A DNA stretch of 64,000 nt from Desulfovibrio porci (GCF_009696265.1 NZ_VUMH01000004.1:1-64000); one strand, 5' to 3'. Shown: positions 17,627 through 26,577, numbered from the stretch's first letter. The notes: generated by a model not told the origin, from the letters alone. Numbers and translations are program-made.

Positions 17627-20600
17627 TCATTCCCCCGCCGCCAGAGCCTTGAGCGCGCGGTAATCAGTCTTGCCGGTGCCCAGCACCGGGATGGCCTCCA
17701 GTCGCAACACGTGCCGCACGGCATACAGGGCCGACAGCCCGGCCTGACGCAGGGCCGCGTTGGCCTCCTCACGGGTCAGGGGCGTCACGCTGCACAGTAC
17801 GATTTCCGGCGCGCCGTCGCGCTCCACGCTCTCCACGGCCAGGGCCGGGCCGCCCTCCCGCGCCGCCTCCGGCGTATCCGCCGTGGCGGCGCGCCCGGCA
17901 AGATGGTCCAGCAGGGCCTTTTCCATCTGCGGCAGGGAAATCATCTCTCCCCCGATCTTCACAAAGCGGCCCAGACGGCCCGCGAAGGTCAGGCGGCCCT
18001 GTGCATCAGCCCGGACGAGATCGCCGGTGCGGTACCAGCGGCGGCCCTCAAATTCCACAAAGGGATCAGGCGGCGTCTGTCCCGCTCCGGCCAGATAGCC
18101 GTCAAAAACATTGGGACCGCGCACCAGCAGCATGCCCGCCTCTCCCTCCGCCACCCGGCGCGGAGAGCCTTCAGGGCTGACCAGGGCCACTTCCACCGAA
18201 GGCAGGGGCAGACCGATGCTGCCGGGAAGCGGGGACTCGGGTCGGTTGACGCTGATGGCCGGGGCGCACTCGGTGACGCCGTAGCCTTCGCACAGCGTTC
18301 CGCCGCTCTGCGCCGCGAAGGCCTCGTACACCCGCTTGGGGCAGGCCTCGGCGCCCACAAATCCCAGGCGCAGCGAGGCCAGATCGCCGGGCGCGGCCTG
18401 TTGCAGCATGCCGTCCAGAAAGGTGGGCGGAGCCACGGTCAGCGTGGGCCGCCAGCGGCGGCAGAGCCGGTTAAGGCGCGCCGCCTCCGTGGGATTGGGA
18501 TGGAAGACCACGGGCAGGCCGAAGCAGAGCGGCAGGGCGATATTGCCGGTAAGCCCCAGCGAATGGAAGGGCGGCAACATGCCCAGCATGCGGTCGTGCG
18601 AGGTTATGGCGAGCACCTCGGCAATGTCGCGGCAATTGGCCAGAATATTGGCGTGACTCAGGGGTACGCCCTTGGGCGCGGCCTCGGAGCCGGAGGTGAA
18701 CAGCACGGCCGCCGTGTCGGACACATGCGCGGGCAGGGCCGCCCGCTCCCAGCCCAGCAGGGCCAGACGGCTGCGCAGCAGGGCCGCGAGCTTGAGCCGC
18801 CGGGGCATGGCCGCCGCGGCATCCTCCAGGAGGAACCAGTCCCCGCCGGAGCGCGTTGCCGCCGTTGCGTCAAAGCCCTGCCCGTCCAGACGCTCCAGCA
18901 GACGCCGGGCCGTGACAATGGTCCGCACTTCCGCCAGACGCACGCAATGGCCGAAGTTGGCCGGGCCGGTGGTCCAATTGAGCATGACCGGCGTCTTTCC
19001 CGCCAGCAGCACGGCCAGCCAGCTCATGGCCGCCGCGCTTGAGGCGGGCAGCATGACGCCCACGCGCTCCTGTCCGGCGCAACGGCGGCGCAACAGCAAA
19101 GCCAGAGCCAGGGAACGCAGCCAGAAGTCGCGCCAGTTCAACGCGCCCTCGGCGTCGGCCAGCATCAGGCTTGCGGGCGCGCGCCGGGCCTGGCGCAGGA
19201 TGGCCAGGGGCAAATGCGGCGCGGCGGGCACGTCCAGACGCCGGGTCGGATCGGCGGCCGGATTGCGGGAATCATGCGCGTCCCAGCCCGCAGGCGCGGG
19301 GGCCGCATCCTCGTCTTCATCCAGCAGCCCGGCGGCGGCCAGCACGCAATCTCCGGCTGTGAGCAGCATATCCAGGCGGCTCACGCCGTGCCCGGCCACC
19401 TCTTCCAGCTTGAGGCTCAACTCGGTCAGGGCCAGGCTGTCGATGCCCAGATCCACGGCCAGCCGGGTTTCCGGGGTCAGGCTCGCGGGGTCCGCCTCCA
19501 CGGCGGCGCTGTCCGCCAACAGGGCGTAGACCCGCCGGCGCACATCGGCGGGGACGTCCGCGACGTTCCGGCCAGAAGCGGCTTCGGCTTCCGCGCGCGG
19601 CAGCGGCCGGGGCGCGCCGCCCTGCCAGAAATAACAGGGCACGACCAAGGCTTCTTCGGGCTCCGCGTTGTACCAGTCTTCCAGGACCCGGTTCAGGGCA
19701 GTGGCTCCGGCCTCGGCGGGCGGCAGATCCCGCATTTCACGCAGGCTGATACGCACCTCGCGCCGGGGCATGAGGAAAAGCAGATTGCAAAGCAGGCGCA
19801 GCGCGCCGCGCGCCAGGCCGCGCAGCATGTCGGGCCGCCCGCTCACGGCATAGCTGAACGAGGAACCCCAGAGGCCCCGGCTGCGCACCAGCACCACGCG
19901 GCAGTGGGGAACCAGTTGGAGCAGCCGGTGCGCCCCGCTGTTGGCCCCGAGATGTTCCTGACCGTCGCGGCTGAGGCCGCCCGCCGGATAAAAGAGCAGA
20001 TTGTCGCCAGCCTTGAGCGCTTCGGCGCAACGCGTGAGGGCTTCCAGCACTGCCCCGCGCGCCGCACGGCCCTGCGCCCGCAGATCGGGAAGCGGCACGG
20101 GCCGGGCCAGCGGCGCGATGCGGCGCACCAGGGGACGGCTGATCTGCCACTCGTCGGCCAGGGGCCGGGGCCGGAAGGAAATCAGACGGCTGTAGACCAG
20201 CACCGGGTCCATGAGGGCCGGGTGGTTGGGCATGAACAGGATGGGCCTGCCGTCGTTGGCGGCGCGCACTTCTTCCAATCCTTCCACGCGCACGCGGTAG
20301 CGCAGGGCGATCAGACCGCGCAGCAGGGCGGCCAGGATGTCCAGAGCGCGCCCACCCTTCCGCGCCGACTTTTTAGCATGGGGATCACCGGCGGGTATTG
20401 GCGCATGGGGCGCATCGGGCGCGGGGAGGGAATGCAGGCTGTACGCGAAGCAGACCGTCGCCGTCAGGGCCATGCCGCCCAAAATGTAATGCCCCGTGGA
20501 GGGCGCGAAAAACTCCAGTCCCCAGTAGACGGCGCTGGCCAACAGGATGCCGGAAAACACCAGGCAGTTGTCCGTGCCGAGCACACGTCCCTTTTCCTCC

Positions 20601-21646
20601 GGGGCTGGGCGCACCTGAATGAAGCTGGACACCGGAATCAGGTACAGGCCGCCGCACACGCCCGCCGCGCCGTACAGCAGCAACAGAGCCGGAAAGCGCA
20701 GATTTTCGGGCAGATGCGGCGTAAAGCCCGCCGCCAGCAGGGCGCAGCCGATGCCGCCGCAGGAGGGCGCAAGCCAGCGCCGCCAGCTTTGAGGCGTACC
20801 GCGCGCCGCCAACAGCGAACCCGCGCAGATGCCCAGCATCAGCGCCGTGGGCAGCAGGCTGGTGACGGTCTTGCTGAAGGCCAGTTCACGCAGGCCCAGA
20901 GCGTTGATTTCCAGCAGCACCAGGGTGGAGATGCAGTAGAAAAAGGCGTCCGCCGCAATGACCAGCGCCAGGGCCCGGTCCCGCCGTATGCGGCGGAAAT
21001 CGCGCAACGAGTCCCATGCCCCCAGCCAGGGGAAGGGCGGGCGCTGCCGGTTTTCCACGGCCGGGCGATAGGGAACCAGGGCCGCGCCCGCAAGACCGAG
21101 GACAGCCGCCAAAACCACGCCCACGGCCACCAGCCAGCGGCCAAAGGGAATCAGGGTGTCGAACCATTGCCTGTCCAGGGCCGCGCCCGCCAGCATGACG
21201 CCCAGCAGAATGGACGCCGTGGTGAAGAGCTTGAAGAGCGCGTTGACGCGCGGTACGTTGCTCGGGGGAAAAATCTCCGGGATGGAACCGTTGAGCGCCG
21301 GGCTGAACAGGGTGGAACTGGCGCCCATACAGAAAAGCATGAACAACATGGCGGTCCAGTTCAGGGACAGTATGCCCCAGGCTCCGGCCAGCATGGCGGC
21401 CAATTCCAGACACTTGGCGGCCACCACCAGATACTTTTTGGGGAAACGGTCGGCCAGCCAGCCCGCCCAGGCGGAAAAAAGCACGAACGGCAGGGCGAAC
21501 AAAAACGTGCCCCAAGCCTGAAACGTGCCGTAACCCAGGCTGAGCGCCAGCAACAGGGCCGCCTGCTTGAAAAAGTTGTCGTTGAACGTACCCAGCGTGT
21601 AGCTGGCTCCCAGAGCCGCGGCCTGCTTCAACAAAGTGCCCGCCAT
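17627..21646 (-). CDS. Four-domain fusion: MFS transporter, acyltransferase, ACP, acyl-AMP ligase (Aas/LplT type)
   Basis: A 1339-residue protein. Residues 1 to about 420 are an LplT-like MFS transporter (YTLGTFNDNFFKQAALLLAL). Residues about 450-640 are a PlsC-type glycerophospholipid acyltransferase with the NHPALMD (HX4D) site near 473. Residues about 690-770 hold an acyl carrier protein domain with the attachment serine in LGIDSLALTEL near 735. Residues about 830-1339 are an AMP-forming acyl-ACP/CoA ligase with FTSGSEAAPKG near 982, EGYGVTECAP and YRTGDLV. Known LplT plus Aas systems import lysophospholipids and reacylate them at the inner membrane; this could do both in one chain. GGAGG precedes ATG 21646. 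The ArsR gene is 28 nt upstream. Confidence 0.88.
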   Translation of the reverse strand: MAGTLLKQAAALGASYTLGTFNDNFFKQAALLLALSLGYGTFQAWGTFLFALPFVLFSAWAGWLADRFPKKYLVVAAKCLELAAMLAGAWGILSLNWTAMLFMLFCMGASSTLFSPALNGSIPEIFPPSNVPRVNALFKLFTTASILLGVMLAGAALDRQWFDTLIPFGRWLVAVGVVLAAVLGLAGAALVPYRPAVENRQRPPFPWLGAWDSLRDFRRIRRDRALALVIAADAFFYCISTLVLLEINALGLRELAFSKTVTSLLPTALMLGICAGSLLAARGTPQSWRRWLAPSCGGIGCALLAAGFTPHLPENLRFPALLLLYGAAGVCGGLYLIPVSSFIQVRPAPEEKGRVLGTDNCLVFSGILLASAVYWGLEFFAPSTGHYILGGMALTATVCFAYSLHSLPAPDAPHAPIPAGDPHAKKSARKGGRALDILAALLRGLIALRYRVRVEGLEEVRAANDGRPILFMPNHPALMDPVLVYSRLISFRPRPLADEWQISRPLVRRIAPLARPVPLPDLRAQGRAARGAVLEALTRCAEALKAGDNLLFYPAGGLSRDGQEHLGANSGAHRLLQLVPHCRVVLVRSRGLWGSSFSYAVSGRPDMLRGLARGALRLLCNLLFLMPRREVRISLREMRDLPPAEAGATALNRVLEDWYNAEPEEALVVPCYFWQGGAPRPLPRAEAEAASGRNVADVPADVRRRVYALLADSAAVEADPASLTPETRLAVDLGIDSLALTELSLKLEEVAGHGVSRLDMLLTAGDCVLAAAGLLDEDEDAAPAPAGWDAHDSRNPAADPTRRLDVPAAPHLPLAILRQARRAPASLMLADAEGALNWRDFWLRSLALALLLRRRCAGQERVGVMLPASSAAAMSWLAVLLAGKTPVMLNWTTGPANFGHCVRLAEVRTIVTARRLLERLDGQGFDATAATRSGGDWFLLEDAAAAMPRRLKLAALLRSRLALLGWERAALPAHVSDTAAVLFTSGSEAAPKGVPLSHANILANCRDIAEVLAITSHDRMLGMLPPFHSLGLTGNIALPLCFGLPVVFHPNPTEAARLNRLCRRWRPTLTVAPPTFLDGMLQQAAPGDLASLRLGFVGAEACPKRVYEAFAAQSGGTLCEGYGVTECAPAISVNRPESPLPGSIGLPLPSVEVALVSPEGSPRRVAEGEAGMLLVRGPNVFDGYLAGAGQTPPDPFVEFEGRRWYRTGDLVRADAQGRLTFAGRLGRFVKIGGEMISLPQMEKALLDHLAGRAATADTPEAAREGGPALAVESVERDGAPEIVLCSVTPLTREEANAALRQAGLSALYAVRHVLRLEAIPVLGTGKTDYRALKALAAGE

Positions 21647-21674
21647 ATGCCTTTCCTCCCCGGCGGGAGCGGCT

Positions 21675-22010
21675 TCAGGGCTTTTGTTTCCCCGTGGCCG
21701 CCAACAAGTCCGCCGCATAGGTTCTGACCTTGTCCAGGGCCTCAATGGCCAGTTCAAGATTCAGACTGTAGTAGACTTCCCGCCCGCGTCGGACGGGTTG
21801 CAGGAGTCCGGCCCGCACCAGGGTAGTCACATGGTGGGCCACGGCCGTCCGGCTCAGGGGAAGGAGCTCGGTCAGACTCTTCAGGCTGATGCTCTCTCCC
21901 GGCTCGAACAGCAGCAGAATCTTCTGCCGCGTGGCGTCGCCCAATGCCGAAAAAACCCTGGCGACGGCTTCCCAGTCTTCCGGCAGGGCATGCAGGTATT
22001 GCGTATTCAT
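21675..22010 (-). CDS. ArsR/SmtB-family transcriptional regulator
   Basis: A 111-residue winged-helix protein: WEAVARVFSALGDATRQKILLLFEPGESISLKSLTELLPLSRTAVAHHVTTLVRAGLL... is the ArsR fold with its recognition helix. The metal-ligand ELCVCDL motif of true ArsR is absent, so a non-metal signal (perhaps lipid or redox) is likely. It lies 28 nt before the large lipid-enzyme gene, so probably controls it and itself. A TTG at 22046 would extend the frame, but it forms the -35 element of a good promoter; ATG 22010 is preferred and the transcript would be almost leaderless. Confidence 0.85.
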   Translation of the reverse strand: MNTQYLHALPEDWEAVARVFSALGDATRQKILLLFEPGESISLKSLTELLPLSRTAVAHHVTTLVRAGLLQPVRRGREVYYSLNLELAIEALDKVRTYAADLLAATGKQKP

Positions 22011-22016
22011 GCCCCA

Positions 22017-22046
22017 GTCATAGAGAAGCCTGTGGACTGCTGTCAA
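22017..22046 (-). promoter_or_regulatory. Promoter of the arsR-type gene
   Basis: On the minus strand TTGACA (22046-22041), an 18-nt spacer and TATGAC (22022-22017). Transcription would start near 22010, at or just before the ATG. Confidence 0.6.
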
Positions 22047-22054
22047 GAAGAAAC

Positions 22055-22093
22055 TATAAAACTAGTTTTATATTGTCAACTAAAAAATTAGTT
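22055..22093. promoter_or_regulatory. Probable ArsR operators (two palindromes)
   Basis: TATAAAACTAGTTTTATA (22055-22072) is a perfect 18-bp palindrome, and AACTAA-AAAA-TTAGTT (22078-22093) is a second inverted repeat sharing the AACTA/TAGTT half-site. They lie immediately upstream of the -35 of the regulator gene, are AT-rich in a GC-rich region, and are the natural binding sites for the ArsR-family product. Confidence 0.65.
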
Positions 22094-22185
22094 TTATAGT
22101 TTTTGTTACGCAACCCATCCGGATCGCGGCTTCGGTCGCGTTCGGAAAATGAGGCGGAGGGTGGGATATTGAACGGCGATGGACG

Positions 22186-23994
22186 CTACAAGGGATGTTC
22201 CCTGTCATAGCGTTCGATGCTGGCGATAAAGGCCTCTTCCAGGGTGGGGTCGGCGAGGTTCGTGGCCGAGGCCTTGAGTTCGTCCGGCGTGCCCACGCTG
22301 ATCATGGAGCCGCGATAAATGAGCGCGATACGGTCGCAGTATTCGGCTTCTTCCATGAAATGGGTGGTCACCAGCACGGCGGCGCCGGCGGACGTCATGG
22401 CCAGGATATGCTTCCAGAAGTCGCGCCGGGTGCGCGCGTCCACGCCGGAGGTGGGCTCGTCCAGAAAGAGCACCGGCGGTTCGTGCAGAGTGGCGCAGAG
22501 CAGCGCCAGACGTTGCTTTTGCCCCAGGGGCAGCGCGCCGGTGCGGCTATGCAGAAAATTTTTGAGTTCCAGGGCTTCGGCCAGCACGGGCAGCAGTTCG
22601 TTCCGGCGCTTTTTGTCCAGACCGTAGAGGTCGGCGAAAATGTTGATGTTTTCCTTCACCGGGATGTCGGGGTAGAGCGAAAATTTCTGCGCCATGTAGC
22701 CCAGGCGCGAACGCGCGGCGCTGCCCGCGCTGAGCAGGTCCACGCCGTCCACCGCGCAATCGCCCGAAGTGGGGCGCGACAGGCCGCAAAGCATGCGGAA
22801 GGTGGTGGATTTGCCCGCGCCGTTGGGACCCAGCAGGCCGAAAATCTCCCCGGCCCGCACTTCAAAGCTGATGTCGCGCGCCGCAATGAAATCCCCAAAT
22901 TTTTTGGTTAGCTGGCGGGCCGCGATGCGGGGCCGCGTCACATCCTCCACGCCCCCCGGATCAAGGGAATCGTGGCGGTGCTCCACGGCGATACGGCCAT
23001 AGGGCGAGGCTTTCTGGTTGATGCCGCCCACAGCGCTCATATAGGCGTCTTCCAGACGCGGAGGCGCAAGTTCGCCGCCTTGGGCCAGCACTTCCTCGCG
23101 CAGCGCATCGGACGCGGCGGCGGCCAGCACCAGGCGCAAACGGCTGCCCTGGATCAGGGCGTCCTCCACGCCGGGGCGCATGCTCCAGCGGGCCAGGGCC
23201 TCACGATGCCCCACGCCGTCCTCCTGGTCCCGCTTGTTTGCCGCGCCGCGCAGCAGATACACCCTGCCCTCCGCCCGGCGGGTCAGCTCTTCCGGCGGCC
23301 CGGCAAAAAGCACCCTGCCCGCGTCCAGCATGATCACGCCGGGGCAGCGCGCGGCCTCGTCCAGATAGGCTGTGGACCAGATCACGGTCATACCGCCGTG
23401 GCTCAGCTCCTGCACCATGCTCCAGAGCTCGCGGCGCGACTGCGGGTCCACGCCCACGCCCGGCTCGTCCAGCAAAAGCAGGCGCGGCGAACCCAGCAGA
23501 GCGCAGGCAATGCCCAATTTCTGCTTCATGCCGCCGGAAAGCCGCCCGGCCAGCCGCTCGGTAAACGGTCCCAGGGAAGTGAAGCCCAGCAATTTGTGGA
23601 AAAGCTCGTCGCGGGCCTGGCCCGTAAGACCGCGCAGGCTGGCGTGCAAACGCAGATTGGCCATGACCGTGAGGTCTTCATAAAGGCCGAAACGTTGCGG
23701 CATGTAGCCGATACTGTTGGGCTCGCGCCGGGCCAGTTCCATGGCGGGCCGCCCGAAGACCAGGGCCGCGCCGCTGCCGGGCCGCATCAATCCGGCCAGA
23801 GTGCGGATCAGGGTGGTCTTGCCCGCCGCGTCCGGACCCACCAGGCCGGTGATCCGCCCGGCGGGAATCTCCGCCTCAATGCCCTTGAGCGCTTCCACCG
23901 CCGCCGCGCCCTTGCCGAAGGTCATGCCCAGATTGTCCAGACGCACCGCCGTATCGAGCCTCTCCCGCACGGCGGGCGCAATGACTGACGTCAT
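22186..23994 (-). CDS. Fused double ABC ATPase, YbhF-like
   Basis: A 602-residue protein with two nucleotide-binding domains. First Walker A GPDAAGKTT near residue 53, signature LSGGMKQK and Walker B LLLLDEP; second Walker A GPNGAGKST near 387, with PLGQKQRLALL in place of a canonical LSGGQ and LFLDEPTSGVD. This matches YbhF of the YbhGFSR exporter. The degenerate second signature suggests asymmetric ATP sites. ATG 23994 overlaps the stop of the adaptor gene. The permeases are separated from it by the arsR and lipid-enzyme genes. Confidence 0.9.
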   Translation of the reverse strand: MTSVIAPAVRERLDTAVRLDNLGMTFGKGAAAVEALKGIEAEIPAGRITGLVGPDAAGKTTLIRTLAGLMRPGSGAALVFGRPAMELARREPNSIGYMPQRFGLYEDLTVMANLRLHASLRGLTGQARDELFHKLLGFTSLGPFTERLAGRLSGGMKQKLGIACALLGSPRLLLLDEPGVGVDPQSRRELWSMVQELSHGGMTVIWSTAYLDEAARCPGVIMLDAGRVLFAGPPEELTRRAEGRVYLLRGAANKRDQEDGVGHREALARWSMRPGVEDALIQGSRLRLVLAAAASDALREEVLAQGGELAPPRLEDAYMSAVGGINQKASPYGRIAVEHRHDSLDPGGVEDVTRPRIAARQLTKKFGDFIAARDISFEVRAGEIFGLLGPNGAGKSTTFRMLCGLSRPTSGDCAVDGVDLLSAGSAARSRLGYMAQKFSLYPDIPVKENINIFADLYGLDKKRRNELLPVLAEALELKNFLHSRTGALPLGQKQRLALLCATLHEPPVLFLDEPTSGVDARTRRDFWKHILAMTSAGAAVLVTTHFMEEAEYCDRIALIYRGSMISVGTPDELKASATNLADPTLEEAFIASIERYDREHPL

Positions 23995-24986
23995 GGCGTG
24001 ACCGGTTCCAGGGTGATGGTTACGGGCATGCCCTGACGCATGACGTTTTCCGGATCCTCGGCCTGGATGCGCAGACGGTAGACCAGGGCCGTACGCACCT
24101 CGCGGGTTTCCACGGTCTTGGGCGTGAACTCTGCGGTGGGCGAAATAAAACCCACCGTGCCGGGAAAGCTCTTGCCCGGCGCGGCGTCCACGGCCACGCT
24201 CACGGGCATGCCCGGCTTGACCTTGCCCAGATTGGGCTCATCCACATAGGCCCGCAGCCAGACGGGATTGGTCAGGGTAAGGGTGTAGACGGTCTGTCCT
24301 GCCTGGACAATGGCCCCGGCCTCGCGGGCGCGGGTCAGTATAATGCCCTTCTGCGGCGCAGTGAGCACCGCGTCGCGCACCTGGATTTCCGCATGGTTCA
24401 GCTCGGCGGCTGCGGCGGCCACGGCAGCGCGCTGGGCCAGCACGTCCTCCTCGCGGTAGCCGGAGGTGAGCATGTCCAGCTGATCCTGGGCCGAACGCAG
24501 CTTGGCCGCCGCCTCGCGATCCGCCGCGCGGGCGTTGTCCAGTTCTTTCTGGGAAATGGCGTTGTTGGCCCGCATGGCCGTGACGCGCCTCAGATTAATG
24601 CCCGCGTTCTCCGCCACGGCGGTGGCCGCCGCCACCGAGGCGCGGGCCTGGGCGATTTCCTCCACGCGGTAGCCGCGCTCCAGCCGGGCCAGATCGGCCT
24701 TCTGCCCGGCCAACCTGGCGGCGGCCTGATCCCGCTGCTGGCGCAGGAGATCGTCGTCCAGCCGGGCCAGGGGCTGGCCCTCGACCACCGCGTCGCCCTC
24801 GTCCACCAGCACGGCCGCGATGCGCCCGCCCACGCGGAAGCCCAAATCCACCTGCCGGATATCCACATTGCCGTATAAGGTCAGCGCGCCGTCCTGCCGA
24901 GCTCCGAGCAGATGCCAGGCCAGCAGCCCGACCCCGGCCAGGACGGCCACAACAGCGATGATTCGTATTTTCCGGGGAATAGACAT
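23991..24986 (-). CDS. HlyD-family membrane fusion protein, YbhG-like
   Basis: A 331-residue periplasmic adaptor anchored by one N-terminal helix (IIAVVAVLAGVGLLAWHLL). It has a biotinyl-lipoyl half (RVGGRIAAVLVDEGDAVVEGQ), a long alpha-hairpin rich in Ala/Gln/Arg, the second lipoyl half (VLTAPQKGIILTRAREAGAIVQAGQ) and a beta-barrel. Length matches YbhG (332). It is the first gene of the exporter; its stop overlaps the ATPase start. The start is taken at MSIPRKIRI; the longer frame to 25103 has no signal-like start. Confidence 0.9.
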   Translation of the reverse strand: MSIPRKIRIIAVVAVLAGVGLLAWHLLGARQDGALTLYGNVDIRQVDLGFRVGGRIAAVLVDEGDAVVEGQPLARLDDDLLRQQRDQAAARLAGQKADLARLERGYRVEEIAQARASVAAATAVAENAGINLRRVTAMRANNAISQKELDNARAADREAAAKLRSAQDQLDMLTSGYREEDVLAQRAAVAAAAAELNHAEIQVRDAVLTAPQKGIILTRAREAGAIVQAGQTVYTLTLTNPVWLRAYVDEPNLGKVKPGMPVSVAVDAAPGKSFPGTVGFISPTAEFTPKTVETREVRTALVYRLRIQAEDPENVMRQGMPVTITLEPVTP

Positions 24987-25158
24987 GTTTTTTATTCCGG
25001 GGACTTGAAGTTGCCGCCTTCCGTTCCCGGACGGCGGGGTGCCGGGCGTCAGCCCTCTTTCGCCGAATATAGCGTCTGAAAAGAAGAGCGTCCAGCCGAC
25101 CAACCGCCGTGAGGGGAGTCTTTCCGCGCTCCCGCTTCGCCGTCTCCCGGAGATAGCC

Positions 25159-26097
25159 TCAATACCGCATCCGCAATGACCGGCTCTCCGTTACGTTCTT
25201 CATCTTCATGATATCCTTGCGCGGCGACTCGCCGTAGAGCCGTTTGTATTCCCGGTTGAACTGCGTCGCGCTTTCATAGCCCACGGCGAACGCGGCCTGG
25301 GTGACGTCGTAATCGCCGGAAAGCATCAGGCGCTGCGCTTCGCTGAGGCGCAGGCGTTTCTGGTACTGCAAGGGACTCAGCGTGGTGATTTCCTTGAAAT
25401 ACTTGTGAAATGTGGATGTGGCCATGTTCAGACGGCCCGCCAGTTTCTCCACATGCAGCGATTCCCTGTAGTTCTCTCTGAGCCACATGATGGCCTTATT
25501 GATCTGGTGGCTCTGGGAACCGAGGGTGCTCAGCATACGCAGATGATACCCAAAAGGGCTCGTCAGCAGCCTGTAGTAGATTTCCTGCCGGATCAGGTCA
25601 CCCAGCACTTCCGCCTGTCCGGGGCTTTCCAGCAGTTCAAGCAGGCGCAGAAACGCGTCGAGCAACTCGGGACTGACCTCCTGCACCGCCGCTCCGGCGG
25701 AGGATTGAATGCGGTCTTCCGCGGGCGGCGGAACTTTTGCGGCCAGGCCGGCCAGAAGGCTCTTGTCCAGCTCCAGGGACATGGAGAGAAAAGGCTTGTC
25801 TTCGCTTGCTTCCAACACGCAGCTTGATACCGGCATGTTTATGCCGGCTATAAAGCAGGTCTGCTCGCCATATTGGATATCCTCCATGCCGATGCGAACC
25901 CACTTTTTGCCCTGCACGACAACAATAATGACGGGATCGTAAAAATTCGCCTTCGGAGCGTGTCCCCGGCTATGGCGGTGAAGCATGAACCCGCAGACAG
26001 GCGTCGGGAAATCGCCGTCCTCAGGGAGAGACCGGAGCAAAATGCTCTGGAGAGCCGCGCGGCTTTTCTCAAAATCAACCCGATAATTTTCCGCCAT
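25159..26097 (-). CDS. AraC-family regulator with AraC_N domain (YqhC-like)
   Basis: A 312-residue regulator. The N-terminal AraC_N cupin-like domain includes FYDPVIIVVVQGKKWVRIG, typical of YqhC relatives; the C-terminal two-helix-turn-helix domain has LAGRLNMATSTFHKYFKEITTLSPLQYQKRLRL and AAFAVGYESATQFNREYKRLYGESP. It is divergent from an aldo/keto reductase operon at 26578, the arrangement of YqhC with its reductase targets, so it probably activates that operon in response to reactive aldehydes or a related stress. This link is inferred. Confidence 0.88.
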   Translation of the reverse strand: MAENYRVDFEKSRAALQSILLRSLPEDGDFPTPVCGFMLHRHSRGHAPKANFYDPVIIVVVQGKKWVRIGMEDIQYGEQTCFIAGINMPVSSCVLEASEDKPFLSMSLELDKSLLAGLAAKVPPPAEDRIQSSAGAAVQEVSPELLDAFLRLLELLESPGQAEVLGDLIRQEIYYRLLTSPFGYHLRMLSTLGSQSHQINKAIMWLRENYRESLHVEKLAGRLNMATSTFHKYFKEITTLSPLQYQKRLRLSEAQRLMLSGDYDVTQAAFAVGYESATQFNREYKRLYGESPRKDIMKMKNVTESRSLRMRY

Positions 26098-26100
26098 GAT

Positions 26101-26373
26101 TTACCCCGCTGTTGGACGAGCCTTAACATGCGGCAGTCTGCCGACACAGAACGCTGCGAGCTGCCATGCCAAGAAGAAAATCAGGCAGAAAACAGCAACG
26201 CCATGACATCCCTTTACAGGTAAACGCAAGACAGTATCAAGAATAATTCTTCCTGTCCGGCGTTCTGCCTGCCCGCCTTCAGCAAATCTTGCTTCGCTCT
26301 CTTTGGCCTGTTTAGCGGCAAGCCGCCTCTGGATACAGATATAATCCTCCACAAATCCTGCCTGATTCTCCAT
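26101..26373 (-). CDS. Possible small membrane protein upstream of the AraC gene (90 aa)
   Basis: The frame starts at ATG 26373 after GGAGTAGCAA and stops 3 nt before the AraC-type start. The N-terminal half is charged (QRRLAAKQAKESEARFAEGG) and the C-terminal half has one membrane helix (GVAVFCLIFFLAWQLAAFCV). Third-position GC is lower than in neighbours and part of it overlaps an inverted repeat. I recognise no family. It may be a real coupled gene or degenerate sequence. Confidence 0.35.
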   Translation of the reverse strand: MENQAGFVEDYICIQRRLAAKQAKESEARFAEGGQAERRTGRIILDTVLRLPVKGCHGVAVFCLIFFLAWQLAAFCVGRLPHVKARPTAG

Positions 26374-26443
26374 TTGCTACTCCAAAAAACTTCAAGAGAG
26401 CGGCCATGCCGCCGCAAAACTTCACCCCGTGGAGAATCAGGCA
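26359..26443. repeat. Inverted repeat in the araC/aldo-keto reductase intergenic region
   Basis: TGCCTGATTCTCCA (26359-26372) is repeated inverted at 26430-26443, enclosing a GCGGC/GCCGC hairpin. AATCAGGCAGAAA occurs again in direct orientation at 26179-26191 and 26435-26447. The remainder of 26374-26577 holds no clear gene; promoters for the divergent operon must lie here. Confidence 0.55.
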
Positions 26444-26577
26444 GAAAGTGTAGAGTTCTGGAGCTATCCCCGGCCCGAAGGTCCGGCTAAAGAAAACACA
26501 GTGTGAATAAACCATGAACGGCAACAACCGGCGGCGGTTTGAGAAAATGACATTCTTGAACATAAGGAGATCAAAAC

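Noticed and set aside
19214..21727. 837-codon plus-strand frame opposite the lipid-enzyme fusion
   Set aside because: His/Gln/Arg-rich antisense shadow of a GC-rich gene; the minus-strand product has clear domains.
22011..22046. TTG start extending the ArsR-type protein by 12 residues
   Set aside because: The TTG is part of the -35 TTGACA of a well-spaced promoter; ATG 22010 fits better.
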